Source: Proteus appendicitidis (GTDB lineage Bacteria; Pseudomonadota; Gammaproteobacteria; Enterobacterales; Enterobacteriaceae). Taken from it: a DNA stretch of 64,000 nucleotides. The stretch covers positions 682,001 through 746,000 of the forward strand of contig NZ_CP127389.1 in assembly GCF_030271835.1 (NCBI RefSeq), given 5' to 3'. The notes under the pieces are model-generated. The model had not been told where the DNA came from. It saw only the letters and a program-made list of their open reading frames with translations, and searched no databases. Each line of letters begins with the position of its first letter. Positions within the stretch are counted from its first letter, which is position 1. Made by a program: the position numbers and the translations under genes. This document shows, piece by piece, positions 39,161 through 49,146 of this stretch.

Positions 39161-40170
39161 ATAGGCGTCATTTCTTTAAGCTGGCATCAGGTGGGGTTCT
39201 CCTTGCGGGAATGGCACCCACTGCGAGTCATGCTGCGGCGCAGAACCGTCCCCCAATTCCTGGGTCTCTCGGTATGCTCTACGACTCTACACTGTGTGTA
39301 GGCTGTCAAGCATGTGTCACAAAATGTCAGGAAATTAATCACCCGGAGCCAATGGAGCGTGGTGATACTTACGCTAATGGTGATCCGACTTGGTCAAACA
39401 ATGACAAATTAAGTCCTTACACAAATAACATTATTCAAATTTGGCGTGATGGTACTGGTGAAAATAAAGACCAACTGGAAAACGGTTACGCCTTTATTAA
39501 GAAACAATGTATGCATTGTGTTGATGCAAACTGCGTTTCTGTTTGTCCTGTTTCTGCGTTAACCAAAGATCCAAAAACCGGTATTGTCCATTATCACGCG
39601 GATATCTGTACAGGTTGTCGTTACTGTATGGTGGGATGCCCTTATAACATTCCAAAATACGATTATGATGATCCATTTGGTAAGCTCTATAAATGCGAGC
39701 TTTGTAACCAAAAAGGGGTTGAGCGTTTAGATAAAGGCTTATTACCAGGCTGTGTTGAAGTTTGTCCTACTGGTGCGGTTATTTTCGGGACACGCGAAGA
39801 GTTGCTGGAAGAAGCAAAACGTCGTTTAGCGAAAAAAGCGGGTGAAGAATATCATTACCCACGTCAAACCATTAGTGGTGGCGACACTTATCTGCATAAA
39901 ATTCCTGAATATCAAGATCATATCTATGGTGAGTTTGAAGGTGGCGGTACGCAAGTCATGGTACTTTCTGCTGTTCCTTTCAGCAATTTAGGTATGCCAG
40001 AAGTGGCACCATTATCAACGGGCGCACGTTCTGAACATATTCAACATACGCTGTACAAAGGCATGGTATTACCAATAGCAGCCCTTGCAGGGATCACCTA
40101 TTTGGTTAACCGTAATAGTAAAAAACAAGAGCAGGAACACCACAAGGAGGATAACGATGTCGAGTCATGA
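39157..40170 (+). CDS. hybA: Hydrogenase-2 ferredoxin-like subunit
   Basis: HybA is a periplasmic [4Fe-4S] protein that carries electrons between HybO and the membrane subunit HybB. The GTG start at 39157 overlaps the hybO stop. The Tat signal [11 protein letters not shown] is followed by a cleavage region SHAAAQ. Cysteine clusters [35 protein letters not shown] and CELC ... CVEVC supply four clusters. A C-terminal hydrophobic segment ([16 protein letters not shown]) anchors the protein. The 337 residues compare with 328 in E. coli. Confidence 0.96.
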   Translation: MNRRHFFKLASGGVLLAGMAPTASHAAAQNRPPIPGSLGMLYDSTLCVGCQACVTKCQEINHPEPMERGDTYANGDPTWSNNDKLSPYTNNIIQIWRDGTGENKDQLENGYAFIKKQCMHCVDANCVSVCPVSALTKDPKTGIVHYHADICTGCRYCMVGCPYNIPKYDYDDPFGKLYKCELCNQKGVERLDKGLLPGCVEVCPTGAVIFGTREELLEEAKRRLAKKAGEEYHYPRQTISGGDTYLHKIPEYQDHIYGEFEGGGTQVMVLSAVPFSNLGMPEVAPLSTGARSEHIQHTLYKGMVLPIAALAGITYLVNRNSKKQEQEHHKEDNDVES

Positions 40171-41338
40171 TCCTCGTCCACTTGGCGGTAAGTTATTTAC
40201 TCTCGCAGTAAGAGTATTTTTACCGCTTGCTGTGCTCGGTTTTATTCTTATTGGTAAGCGTTTGGTATTGGGTCTGGGCGATGTCTCTGATTTGAATGGG
40301 GGATATCCTTGGGGGATTTGGATTGCCTTTGACTTATTGATAGGAACAGGCTTTGCATGTGGCGGTTGGGCGCTTGCATGGGCTGTTTATGTCTTTAATA
40401 AAGGGGAGTTTCACCCGTTAGTACGCCCTGCATTGTTAGCGAGCTTGTTCGGCTATTCATTAGGTGGTTTATCTATCGCCATTGATATCGGTCGTTATTG
40501 GAACATGCCTCACTTCTTTATGCCGCAATACTTTAACGTTAACTCAGTGTTGTTTGAAACAGCGACCTGTATGACCATCTATATTATGGTGATGGCATTA
40601 GAATTCTTACCGGCGTTATTAGAACGTTTAGGTTGGAAAGTGTCGTTGAAGCGTCTTAATAAAGCGATGTTCTTTATTATTGGTCTTGGGGCTTTACTGC
40701 CAACCATGCACCAATCTTCAATGGGATCGTTAATGATTTCAGCAGGTTGGAAAGTACACCCACTGTGGCAATCTTATGAGATGTTACCGCTGTTTTCTCT
40801 GTTAACGGCCTTTCTCCTTGGTTTCACTATCGTTATTTTTGAAGGTTCGCTGTTAAAGGCAAGCCGCACCATGAACGATGATGAAACACCGCTATTTACC
40901 AAATTAACCAAAGTGATTGAAGTGTTACTGATTGCTTTCTTGGTATGTCGCTGGGGCGAAGTTATTTGGAACGGTAAACTGAGTTATATCGGAAATGGGG
41001 ATATGTTCTCGTGGTTATTCATTGCTGAAAGTGCATTATTGTTACTTCCTCTTATTTTGATGCATTTAAATAATAACCGCCGTAGTCCAAAAATGTTGTT
41101 TGTCTGTGCTGTATTTATCCTAATTGGCGCAGCAATGTGGCGTATGAACTACTCTTTAGTTGCTTACAATCCAGGCAATGGTTACCACTATTTCCCAACA
41201 GCAAGTGAATTGCTGATTTCTGTTGGTTTCGTTGCATTTGAAGTAACAGCTTACATTCTTATTATCCGTTTACTGCCGGTTTTACCAGCACAAACAGACT
41301 CAAATATACAATTAAAAAAGGCTGAGGTTAAATCATGA
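40157..41338 (+). CDS. hybB: Hydrogenase-2 integral membrane subunit
   Basis: HybB is the NrfD-like polytopic subunit that connects the hydrogenase to menaquinone. The start is ATG 40157, directly after aaggagg inside the end of hybA; it gives [13 protein letters not shown] and 393 residues, as in E. coli (392). A longer frame from 40085 is rejected. The segment [20 protein letters not shown] and about ten helices are clear, and [20 protein letters not shown] is the family core. It overlaps hybA by 14 bp and hybC by 4 bp. Confidence 0.96.
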   Translation: MSSHDPRPLGGKLFTLAVRVFLPLAVLGFILIGKRLVLGLGDVSDLNGGYPWGIWIAFDLLIGTGFACGGWALAWAVYVFNKGEFHPLVRPALLASLFGYSLGGLSIAIDIGRYWNMPHFFMPQYFNVNSVLFETATCMTIYIMVMALEFLPALLERLGWKVSLKRLNKAMFFIIGLGALLPTMHQSSMGSLMISAGWKVHPLWQSYEMLPLFSLLTAFLLGFTIVIFEGSLLKASRTMNDDETPLFTKLTKVIEVLLIAFLVCRWGEVIWNGKLSYIGNGDMFSWLFIAESALLLLPLILMHLNNNRRSPKMLFVCAVFILIGAAMWRMNYSLVAYNPGNGYHYFPTASELLISVGFVAFEVTAYILIIRLLPVLPAQTDSNIQLKKAEVKS

Positions 41339-43038
41339 GCCAACGCATTACTATTGATCCTATTACCCGTATTGAAGGGCATTTACGCGTCGATTGTGAA
41401 ATTGATAACGGAAAAGTTGTTAAGGCTTGGTCTTCCGGTACCATGTGGCGCGGAATGGAGGAGATCCTAAAAGGAAGCGATCCTCGTGATGCATGGATTA
41501 TCGTACAACGTATTTGTGGTGTTTGTACGACAGTTCACGCCATTGCCTCAGTACGTGCAGTTGAAGATGCCTTAGGGATGGATATTCCTGTCAATGCGCA
41601 GTATATCCGTAACATTATTCTGGCTTCTCACATTCTTCATGACCATATCGTTCACTTCTATCAGCTTTCTGCGATGGACTGGGTTGATATTACTTCAGCA
41701 TTACAAGCTGATCCTGAAAAAGCGTCAGCAATGCTGAAAGGTGTTTCTCAGTGGCAATTAAACTCTGCTGAAGAGTTCAGAAAAGTTCAGAAGAAAATTC
41801 AAGGTCTAGTGGACAGCGGTCAGTTAGGTATTTTCGCTAACGGCTACTGGGGTCACTCAGCAATGAAATTACCGCCAGAAGTTAACCTGATTGCGGTTGC
41901 TCACTATCTGCAAGCACTTGAATGTCAGCGTGATGCAAACCGTATCGTAGCGGTTCTGGGTGGTAAAACTCCACACATTCAAAACTTGGCAGTGGGTGGG
42001 GTTGCTAACCCAATTAACCTTGATGCACCAAGTGTTCTTAACTTAGAACGTCTAATGTATGTTAAGCACTTTATCGATAATCTTGGCGATTTTATTGAAC
42101 AAGTTTATAAAGTCGATACTGCGATTTTTGCTGCTTATTACCCAGAGTGGCTAAAAATTGGTAAAGGTGCGAACTACTATTTATCTGTACCTGAATTACC
42201 TATTAACGGTAATAACACTGAGTTTTTATTATCTGGTGGTTATATGGAAGGCGTTGATTTCTCAACGTATCGTCCAATTAAAGACTGGAAAGATGAAAAC
42301 CTGAAGGACGGTATCGAAGAAAGTGGTAAGCATGCTTGGTATGAAGATGATGAACCATTAAAACCGTGGGAAGGTTTGACTCGTCCTAAATATACAGGTT
42401 GGGATGAGAACGAAAAATACTCATGGGTTAAATCACCGACATTCTATGGCAAACCTGTCGAAGTGGGTACATTAGCATGGTTAGTATGTGGTTTAGCAGG
42501 TAAGCATGAAGGGACTGTTAAACATTACAACGAAATCAATGGTATCTATACTAAATTAACAGGTGAAACACTGGTTAATGAGCAGTTAGAGTCAACTTGG
42601 GGACGTATTATTGGACGTACTGTTCATGCGTGCGTGTTACAAGATTCTCTAAACTTCTTGTGGCAATCACTGGTTGATAATATTGGTCGTGGCGATACTG
42701 CTGCCTTTATTAAACCAGAGTTTGAACCCGGTAAAGAGTATCGTGGTGTAGGTTTTGAAGAAGCCTCTCGCGGTATGTTATCTCACTGGATCGTATTTAA
42801 AGACGGTAAAATCACTAACTATCAGGCGGTTGTTCCATCAACATGGAATGCGGGTCCTCGTAACTTTAATGATGAACCGGGTCCTTATGAGTTATCACTT
42901 GTTGGTACACCTGTTGCTGATCCGAAAAAACCATTAGAAGTGGTAAGAACAATCCACTCCTTTGACCCATGTATGGCGTGTGCTGTGCATATGGTTGATT
43001 TAACAGGTAAAGAACTAAGTAAGGTGAAGGTATTATAA
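41335..43038 (+). CDS. hybC: Hydrogenase-2 large catalytic subunit
   Basis: HybC binds the [NiFe] active site and oxidises or produces H2. The 567 residues equal the E. coli length. The nickel ligands are the two CxxC motifs: RICGVCTTVHA near residue 60 and DPCMACAVHMVDLTG at the C-terminus. The last 15 residues after the histidine form the extension cut off by HybD after metal insertion. All four ligand positions are cysteine; there is no selenocysteine. Translational coupling (atga) links it to hybB. Confidence 0.98.
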   Translation: MSQRITIDPITRIEGHLRVDCEIDNGKVVKAWSSGTMWRGMEEILKGSDPRDAWIIVQRICGVCTTVHAIASVRAVEDALGMDIPVNAQYIRNIILASHILHDHIVHFYQLSAMDWVDITSALQADPEKASAMLKGVSQWQLNSAEEFRKVQKKIQGLVDSGQLGIFANGYWGHSAMKLPPEVNLIAVAHYLQALECQRDANRIVAVLGGKTPHIQNLAVGGVANPINLDAPSVLNLERLMYVKHFIDNLGDFIEQVYKVDTAIFAAYYPEWLKIGKGANYYLSVPELPINGNNTEFLLSGGYMEGVDFSTYRPIKDWKDENLKDGIEESGKHAWYEDDEPLKPWEGLTRPKYTGWDENEKYSWVKSPTFYGKPVEVGTLAWLVCGLAGKHEGTVKHYNEINGIYTKLTGETLVNEQLESTWGRIIGRTVHACVLQDSLNFLWQSLVDNIGRGDTAAFIKPEFEPGKEYRGVGFEEASRGMLSHWIVFKDGKITNYQAVVPSTWNAGPRNFNDEPGPYELSLVGTPVADPKKPLEVVRTIHSFDPCMACAVHMVDLTGKELSKVKVL

Positions 43039-43526
43039 TGCGAACTCTCGTCTTAGGTATTGGTAATTTATTACTAAGCGATGAAGGCATTGGTGTTCGT
43101 ATAGTAGAAGCGCTCGAAGAGCGCTTCTCTTTACCAGAGAACGTCGATGTTATTGATGGTGGCACATCTGGCATGGAAATTTTGCAAGATATCGCCGCCA
43201 GAGATCTCCTGATTGTTGCTGATGCAGTAAGAAGTAATCATGAACCGGGCAGTATTTTTGTCTTACATGATGATGATGTTCCCGCGCTTTTTACACAGAA
43301 AATCTCACCTCATCAATTAGGCTTATCTGATGTGCTTATGGCATTGCGTATGACAGATGAATTTCCACGTAAGCTTATTTTAGTGGGTATTGAACCTGCT
43401 TCATTAGAGCCAAGCATGTCACTGTCTGACATTGGTCAAAAATCAATGGAAATTGCGTTAGAACATGTCGTCAATATTTTGCGTGAATATGGTATTCCTG
43501 TCACACCCAAAGAGGTAACAGCATGA
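43038..43526 (+). CDS. hybD: Hydrogenase-2 maturation endopeptidase
   Basis: HybD removes the C-terminal extension of HybC once nickel is in place. The 162 residues compare with 164 in E. coli. The N-terminus LVLGIGNLLLSDEGIGVRIV carries the first metal-sensing glutamate/aspartate region, and VDVIDGGTSGMEIL and the histidine of SPHQLGLSDVL supply the others. Its ATG overlaps the hybC stop (taatg). Confidence 0.96.
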   Translation: MRTLVLGIGNLLLSDEGIGVRIVEALEERFSLPENVDVIDGGTSGMEILQDIAARDLLIVADAVRSNHEPGSIFVLHDDDVPALFTQKISPHQLGLSDVLMALRMTDEFPRKLILVGIEPASLEPSMSLSDIGQKSMEIALEHVVNILREYGIPVTPKEVTA

Positions 43527-44017
43527 GTGAAATAAGCTGGGATATCGAAGGATACGATGAACCGCCTGTTGAGCAACTTGAAGCGCGTTTTAGTGAAATT
43601 GCTGAAAAAGAGATGAAAGGGCTTCCTTTTTATCGAGAAGGTATTCCTGTAAAAGCAGGGGGCTTTACCTTATTTGAAAATCAGTGGATTGGCGCTGTTC
43701 TTACTCCGTGGATGCTAGAGCTAGTCGTTTTTCCGGGACCTTCACAAGAATGGCCACATCGAAAAGTCGGTGAGCGCATTGGATTAGAATTACCTTGTGG
43801 TCAGATTAAATTCGTTGTGGGGGAGCTTGCTGGTGATATGCAATATCTCGCGTGTTCATTAATGTCGCCACTTGATAGACACCTTTCAGGGGAACATGCT
43901 GTTGAGTTGGTGGAAAATAGTGTAAAAATGGCACTTTCTCTTCCTGTTCAGACACAATCCGTAGCAGAAGTTGATTTAAGTCGTCGTTCTCTCTTCCGTG
44001 GTCAGTTAAGATCATAG
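43523..44017 (+). CDS. hybE: Hydrogenase-2 assembly chaperone HybE
   Basis: HybE binds the HybO Tat precursor and delays export until the cofactors are loaded. The 164 residues compare with 162 in E. coli. Segments MKGLPFYREGIPVKAGGF, GAVLTPWMLELVVFPGP and DLSRRSLFRGQ are typical. It overlaps hybD by 4 bp. In E. coli the next gene is hybF (HypA type); here hypB follows after 62 bp and no hypA homologue is present. Confidence 0.93.
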   Translation: MSEISWDIEGYDEPPVEQLEARFSEIAEKEMKGLPFYREGIPVKAGGFTLFENQWIGAVLTPWMLELVVFPGPSQEWPHRKVGERIGLELPCGQIKFVVGELAGDMQYLACSLMSPLDRHLSGEHAVELVENSVKMALSLPVQTQSVAEVDLSRRSLFRGQLRS

Positions 44018-44079
44018 TGTAGAAATTTTACGCGACACAGAGTCACATTCTTCTTATTGAATAGTACAGGAGTCAGAAT

Positions 44080-45315
44080 ATGTGTAGCACTTGCGGTTGT
44101 GGCGAAGGCAATGTCAGAATTGAAGGCGTAGAGCCTCATTCACATGATCACCACCATCATCACTCTCATGACCATGATCATCACGACCACGGTCATCATC
44201 ATGATCACGGCCATCATGGGCATGATCACCATCATGAACACAATGCTACTCCAGCGAATACTGTTCATAAATATATTGATAAGTCTGAGCAAAAGCATAA
44301 GCATAACTACGAAACACATGGTCAGCCTATCATCGTTCATCACCACTATTACCATAACAGTGGCGATGTTCATCTCCATTTTTATAACGATGCTCAGCTA
44401 AACGAAACGCCTGTTTTCCATGAACACCATCATGGGCATGACGATCATCATGAGCATGAACATTCACACAATCATGACCATGCTCACAGTCACGATCATG
44501 CTGATGATCATAGCCATGAACATTCACATCATCATTCTCACAGCCACGATCATGATCATGATCATGAACATGATCACGAAGAGCAATTTAGCCCTGTAAT
44601 TGAAAATCAGAATATGCATTATGGTCAAGGTGAAGCAGGTACACATGCTCCCGGTATTAGCCAAAAGCGTATGCTGAAAATTGAAATGGATGTGTTGGAT
44701 AAAAATAACCGTATTGCTGTTCATAACCGTGAACATTTTGAACAACAAAATGTGTTGGCATTGAATTTAGTTTCAAGCCCCGGCTCTGGTAAAACGACAC
44801 TATTAACTCAAACATTAAAACAGTTAGCACAACGTGTGTCTTGCGCTGTGATCGAAGGCGATCAGCAAACCACTAATGACGCGGATCGTATCCGTGAAAC
44901 AGGCGTGCCAGCTATCCAAGTGAATACAGGTAAAGGTTGTCACCTTGATGCACAAATGGTGCATGATGCGACACATCAATTAGGCTTACAAGATAACAGC
45001 ATTCTCTTTATTGAAAACGTGGGTAACTTAGTTTGCCCTGCCAGTTTTGATCTGGGTGAGAAACATAAAGTTGCTATTCTTTCTGTCACTGAAGGTGAAG
45101 ATAAACCGCTGAAATATCCGCATATGTTTGCTGCGGCTGATTTAATGATTATCAACAAAATTGATTTAGTGCCACATCTGAATATTGACGTTCAAGCCTG
45201 TATTGAATCGGCTCGCCGTGTTAACCCAAATATCGAAATCATTGCGTTATCAGCAACAACGGGTGAAGGCATGGAAGAGTGGTTAGCTTGGTTGGAGAGC
45301 CGTTTATGTGCTTAG
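44080..45315 (+). CDS. hypB: Hydrogenase nickel-insertion GTPase HypB with giant histidine-rich region
   Basis: HypB is the GTPase that delivers nickel to hydrogenase. The 411 residues exceed E. coli HypB (290) because of an expanded N-terminus. CSTCGCGEG at residues 2-10 is the high-affinity Ni site. Residues about 20-190 hold roughly 60 histidines by my count, as HD, HH, HS and HE repeats. The G domain has Walker [13 protein letters not shown] near residue 231, [27 protein letters not shown] and NKIDLVPHL. Histidine-rich HypB proteins store nickel as well as inserting it. It is preceded by caggag and followed by an overlapping hypC. Confidence 0.96.
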   Translation: MCSTCGCGEGNVRIEGVEPHSHDHHHHHSHDHDHHDHGHHHDHGHHGHDHHHEHNATPANTVHKYIDKSEQKHKHNYETHGQPIIVHHHYYHNSGDVHLHFYNDAQLNETPVFHEHHHGHDDHHEHEHSHNHDHAHSHDHADDHSHEHSHHHSHSHDHDHDHEHDHEEQFSPVIENQNMHYGQGEAGTHAPGISQKRMLKIEMDVLDKNNRIAVHNREHFEQQNVLALNLVSSPGSGKTTLLTQTLKQLAQRVSCAVIEGDQQTTNDADRIRETGVPAIQVNTGKGCHLDAQMVHDATHQLGLQDNSILFIENVGNLVCPASFDLGEKHKVAILSVTEGEDKPLKYPHMFAAADLMIINKIDLVPHLNIDVQACIESARRVNPNIEIIALSATTGEGMEEWLAWLESRLCA

Positions 45316-45572
45316 GTGTGCCAGCTAAGATTGTTGAGGTGGGCGAAGACGTCCACCAACTCGCTTATGCCGAAGTCAGTGGCGTCAAACGTGCTGTTAA
45401 TATTTCGATGGTATGTGAAGGCGAACCTAGTGAATTATTAGGCAAATGGGTACTTATTCATGTGGGATTTGCCATGAGTATTCTTGATGAGCAAGAAGCA
45501 CAAGATACCCTTGATGCATTACAGCATGTGTATGGTGTAACCCTCGAAGAGGCTGATGATGCAGTACGTTGA
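45306..45572 (+). CDS. hybG: Hydrogenase maturation chaperone HypC/HybG
   Basis: This small chaperone carries the Fe(CN)2CO moiety with HypD and delivers it to the large subunit precursor. The start is ATG 45306, giving [15 protein letters not shown] and 88 residues; the essential Cys2 is exposed after methionine removal. The remainder closely resembles HybG ([15 protein letters not shown]). A longer frame from 45279 is rejected because it buries Cys2. It overlaps hypB by 10 bp and hypD by 14 bp. Because it sits in a hyb operon, HybG is the better name, though HypC function is the same. Confidence 0.93.
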   Translation: MCLGVPAKIVEVGEDVHQLAYAEVSGVKRAVNISMVCEGEPSELLGKWVLIHVGFAMSILDEQEAQDTLDALQHVYGVTLEEADDAVR

Positions 45573-46695
45573 TGAATTTCGTGATCCCGAACTTGCGAAA
45601 GCCTTACTAGTTCAAATCCGTGAAACAATTTCACAATGGCCTCATCCAATTAAACGTCCATTACAAATTATGGAAGTGTGTGGTGGGCATACACATGCCA
45701 TTTTTAAATTTGGTCTAGACCGCTTACTACCAGAAGAAATTGAATTTGTTCATGGACCCGGTTGTCCTGTTTGTGTATTGCCGATGGGGCGAATTGATGC
45801 ATGTTTAGAAATCGCAGCCCGTCCAGATGTGATTTTCTGTACTTTTGGTGATGCAATGCGAGTACCGGGTCGTAATGGCTCCATGCTTGATGCGCGTCGT
45901 CGTGGCAGTGATATTCGTATTGTCTATTCCCCGCTCGACTCACTCAAAATTGCCCAAGATAACCCAGATAAACAAGTTGTCTTCTTTGGTTTAGGTTTTG
46001 AAACAACGATGCCAAGTACGGCAATGACGCTACAACAAGCGAAATTGCGCGGGCTTAAAAACTTCTCTCTGTTTTGTCAGCATATTACTATCGTGCCGAC
46101 GTTGCGTTGTTTACTAGAACAAGAGGATGTTCGCATTGACGGCTTTATTGCTCCGGGGCATGTGAGTATGGTGATTGGCTGTACGCCATATCAACCGCTA
46201 TGTGACGAATTTGAAAAGCCTTTTGTGGTGACAGGATTTGAACCATTAGACTTATTGCAAGCTATACTGATGGTCATTAAACAACTTAAAGCAAAAGCAG
46301 AAAATGCAGATTATGTTTTAAGTATTGAAAATCAATATAGTCGCATTGTACCGAATGAAGGTAATAAGTTGGCTCAAAAAGCACTTAGCGAAGTGTTTAT
46401 GTTAAAAGAAACCAGCGAATGGCGTGGATTGGGTGAAATCCCAATGTCAGGTATTCAATTAACACCTGCTTATTCTGAGTTTGATGCTGAACGACGTTTT
46501 ACTCCCGCACCGCAGAAAGTGGCAGATAATCCGCAATCTCGCTGTGGCGATGTATTAACAGGACGATGCAAACCTTCCGATTGCCCACTCTTTGGTAAAA
46601 GTTGTACACCAGAAACGGCATTGGGTGCCTTGATGGTATCATCTGAAGGTGCATGTGCGGCTTATTATCAGTATCGCCGTGAAGGTAATATATGA
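45559..46695 (+). CDS. hypD: Hydrogenase Fe(CN)2CO assembly protein HypD
   Basis: HypD is an iron-sulfur scaffold where the Fe(CN)2CO group is built together with HypC and HypE. Two ATGs lie at 45556 and 45559; the second, 6 bp after gaagagg, is preferred and gives 378 residues. Motifs are [53 protein letters not shown] and the C-terminal cysteine-rich [17 protein letters not shown]. It overlaps hypE by 4 bp. Confidence 0.96.
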   Translation: MQYVDEFRDPELAKALLVQIRETISQWPHPIKRPLQIMEVCGGHTHAIFKFGLDRLLPEEIEFVHGPGCPVCVLPMGRIDACLEIAARPDVIFCTFGDAMRVPGRNGSMLDARRRGSDIRIVYSPLDSLKIAQDNPDKQVVFFGLGFETTMPSTAMTLQQAKLRGLKNFSLFCQHITIVPTLRCLLEQEDVRIDGFIAPGHVSMVIGCTPYQPLCDEFEKPFVVTGFEPLDLLQAILMVIKQLKAKAENADYVLSIENQYSRIVPNEGNKLAQKALSEVFMLKETSEWRGLGEIPMSGIQLTPAYSEFDAERRFTPAPQKVADNPQSRCGDVLTGRCKPSDCPLFGKSCTPETALGALMVSSEGACAAYYQYRREGNI

Positions 46696-47711
46696 AACAA
46701 CCTGATGAAATCACCTTAGCCCAAGGAAATGGTGGGCAAGGTATGCAACAACTTATCGAAGGACTGTTTTTAAAAGCGTTCGATAATCCATTATTAAATG
46801 AAAAAGAAGACCAAGCGCGGATCGCGTTAAATGAATTAACCACGCTTGGTGATCGTCTTGCATTTAGTACAGATAGCTATGTTATCGATCCGATAATCTT
46901 TCCTGGTGGAAATATTGGTAAATTATCGGTCTGCGGTACGGCTAACGATCTTTCTGTTGGTGGTGCGGTTCCTCGTTATCTTTCATGTGGTTTTATTCTT
47001 GAAGAAGGGCTTCCCTTTGAAACCCTCGAAACCCTTGTTATGGCGATGGCGAAAGCAGCAGCACAAGCAGGAATACAAATTGTTACGGGGGATACAAAAG
47101 TGGTTCCTCGTGGTGCTGCGGATAAGATCTTTATCAATACTGCGGGTATTGGGGTTATTCCAACGACAATTAATTGGGCGGCAAGTAATATCAAAGCTGG
47201 CGATAAGATCTTAGTGAGCGGCACGATTGGCGATCACGGTGCAACAATCCTGAATCTGCGTGAAAATTTAGGATTAGAAGCCGATCTGCAAAGTGATTGT
47301 GCTGTTCTGGAGCCAATGATTGCGCCTTTACGTCAACTTAAAGGCATTCGTGCATTACGTGATGCAACACGAGGCGGAGTGACAGCAATTTTACATGAAT
47401 TTGCTCAAGCCAGTGGTTGCGGTATGAATGTGCATGAAAGTAAATTACCTATGAAACAATCTGTTCGTGGCGTTTGTGAATTATTAGGGCTTGAAGCGCT
47501 GAATTTCGCTAACGAAGGAAAAATTGTTTTAGTGGTATCACCAGAAGCAGAAGCCCAAGTGCTTGAAACTCTACATCAACATGATTTAGGGAAAGACGCT
47601 TGTACGATTGGTGAAGTTACAACCGATAACTATATTCGTTTAACGGGTATTTTTGGAACTAGCCGTATTCTTGACCTACCTTATAACGAGCCATTACCTC
47701 GTATCTGCTAA
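46692..47711 (+). CDS. hypE: Hydrogenase cyanide-ligand synthesis protein HypE
   Basis: HypE dehydrates the thiocarbamate on its C-terminal cysteine to thiocyanate, the source of the CN ligands. The 339 residues end in PLPRIC, with the reactive cysteine last as required. The PurM/ThiL-like ATP domain shows LAQGNGGQGMQQLIEG, TDSYVIDPIIFPGG and GTANDLSVGGAVPRYLSCGF. The partner carbamoyltransferase gene hypF is not in this window. Its ATG overlaps the hypD stop. Confidence 0.96.
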   Translation: MKQPDEITLAQGNGGQGMQQLIEGLFLKAFDNPLLNEKEDQARIALNELTTLGDRLAFSTDSYVIDPIIFPGGNIGKLSVCGTANDLSVGGAVPRYLSCGFILEEGLPFETLETLVMAMAKAAAQAGIQIVTGDTKVVPRGAADKIFINTAGIGVIPTTINWAASNIKAGDKILVSGTIGDHGATILNLRENLGLEADLQSDCAVLEPMIAPLRQLKGIRALRDATRGGVTAILHEFAQASGCGMNVHESKLPMKQSVRGVCELLGLEALNFANEGKIVLVVSPEAEAQVLETLHQHDLGKDACTIGEVTTDNYIRLTGIFGTSRILDLPYNEPLPRIC

Positions 47712-47719
47712 GTTTTTAT

Positions 47720-47763
47720 CTTCCACTTACTAATCAAAAAATAAAGCGATTGATAAGTGGAAG
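47720..47763 (+). other. Inverted repeat after hypE
   Basis: cttccactta and taagtggaag pair perfectly around a 24-nt loop whose ends (ctaatc, gattga) can extend the stem. No T-run follows, so it is more likely a processing or stability element than a terminator. Confidence 0.4.
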
Positions 47764-47857
47764 ACGTTACCCAGTTGTTACAAAAAAATTGTTATAACGC
47801 AAATTTCTCTCATTTATCTGAATACTGACTCTTTGATAAAAAAATTATCGGAGTAAC

Positions 47858-47911
47858 ATGTTCGCCTCATCCTACTGCGTGGAGAGTGTCTCTCGTAGAG
47901 GTAAGCTCTAG
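47858..47911 (+). CDS. Possible 17-codon leader ORF before yedE
   Basis: ATG 47858 follows ggag by 5 bp and encodes MFASSYCVESVSRRGKL. Its stop codon (tag) overlaps the ribosome binding site aggaaa of yedE, which starts 9 bp later. The DNA can fold into competing hairpins (gagag / ctctc and tagag / ctcta). Coupling or attenuation of yedE by translation of this peptide, which has a cysteine codon, is possible. Nothing shows that it is translated. Confidence 0.35.
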   Translation: MFASSYCVESVSRRGKL

Positions 47912-47919
47912 GAAAAAAC

Positions 47920-49146
47920 ATGTCTTGGTCAGAATTTAAATCTCAATACCTGATCCGTTTTTGGAAGCCTCTTCCAGCAGTCATTGCGGCAGGTATTTTA
48001 TCAACTTACTATTTTGGTTTAACGGGTACTTTTTGGGCTGTCACTGGTGAGTTTACTCGCTGGGGTGGTCACGTTATGCAATGGTTTGGCGCTCACCCTG
48101 AAGAATGGGGTTACTTTAAAATTATCGGTCTTGAAGGTACGCCATTAACGCGTATTGATGGTGTGATGATTATCGGGATGTTTGGCGGTTGTATTATGGC
48201 AGCTCTTTGGGCCAACAACGTCAAACTTCGTCATCCTCAACATAAAATTCGTATTCTTCAAGCTGTTCTAGGTGGGATCATCGCAGGTTTTGGTGCTCGT
48301 CTAGCAATGGGTTGTAACCTTGCTGCCTTCTTTACGGGTATTCCTCAGTTCTCTTTACATGCATGGTTCTTTGCCGTTGCAACGGCAATCGGTTCTTACT
48401 TTGGTGCCAAGTTATCATTGATGCCTCTGTTCCGTATTCCAGTAAAACTGCAAAAAGTCAGCCAAGCTTCACCTATTACTCAAGATAAACAACGTGCGAA
48501 ACGTCGCTTTAGATTGGGAATGGTTATCTTTTTTGCCATGATTGCGTGGTCTTTAATTATTCTGTTTGATTCACCAAAACTGGGCTTCGCCATGCTAGGC
48601 GGTATTGGTTTTGGTATTTTAATTGAACGTGCGCAAATCTGTTTTACTTCTGCTTTCCGTGACTTATGGATAACAGGCAGAACCCATATGGCAAAAGCGA
48701 TTATCATCGGTATGGCGGTGAGTGCCATTGGGATCTTTAGCTATGTCCAATTAGGTGCATCACCTAAAATTATGTGGGCGGGACCTAATGCGGTTGTGGG
48801 TGGTTTATTGTTTGGTTTTGGTATTGTGCTTGCGGGCGGTTGTGAAACCGGCTGGATGTATCGCGCTGTTGAAGGGCAAATTCATTTTTGGTGGGTAGGA
48901 TTAGGTAATGTCATTGGTTCGACGTTACTCGCTTATTACTGGGATGATTTTTCAGCCATCTTAGCGACCGATTATGACAAAATTAATTTACTTGATACTT
49001 TTGGACCAGTAGGTGGATTAGGTGTGACATATCTGATGTTGGGTCTGTCATTTGTGTTGCTGCTTTGGTGGGAGAAACATTTCTTCCGTAAAAAAGCACA
49101 ACAAGCACACTCTATTTCAACCCAGATTAATAAGGAAATCGCATGA
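47920..49146 (+). CDS. yedE: YedE-family inner-membrane transporter
   Basis: The 408-residue polytopic protein is of the YeeE/YedE family. Related members take up thiosulfate (TsuA), and YedE is linked by genomics to selenium or sulfur metabolism; its actual substrate is unproven. The characteristic cysteine segments GARLAMGCNLAAFFTG, ERAQICFTSAFRD and GIVLAGGCETGWMYRAVEGQ line the transport path in TsuA-type proteins. The sequence follows E. coli YedE throughout. It is coupled by a 4-bp overlap to yedF. Confidence 0.92.
   Translation: MSWSEFKSQYLIRFWKPLPAVIAAGILSTYYFGLTGTFWAVTGEFTRWGGHVMQWFGAHPEEWGYFKIIGLEGTPLTRIDGVMIIGMFGGCIMAALWANNVKLRHPQHKIRILQAVLGGIIAGFGARLAMGCNLAAFFTGIPQFSLHAWFFAVATAIGSYFGAKLSLMPLFRIPVKLQKVSQASPITQDKQRAKRRFRLGMVIFFAMIAWSLIILFDSPKLGFAMLGGIGFGILIERAQICFTSAFRDLWITGRTHMAKAIIIGMAVSAIGIFSYVQLGASPKIMWAGPNAVVGGLLFGFGIVLAGGCETGWMYRAVEGQIHFWWVGLGNVIGSTLLAYYWDDFSAILATDYDKINLLDTFGPVGGLGVTYLMLGLSFVLLLWWEKHFFRKKAQQAHSISTQINKEIA

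Noticed and set aside
44140..44748. Several overlapping open frames on both strands within hypB, coding for Met/Ile/Val-rich or His-rich peptides
   Set aside because: They are by-products of the cat/gat repeat DNA encoding the histidine-rich HypB region; none has a ribosome binding site or a recognisable product.
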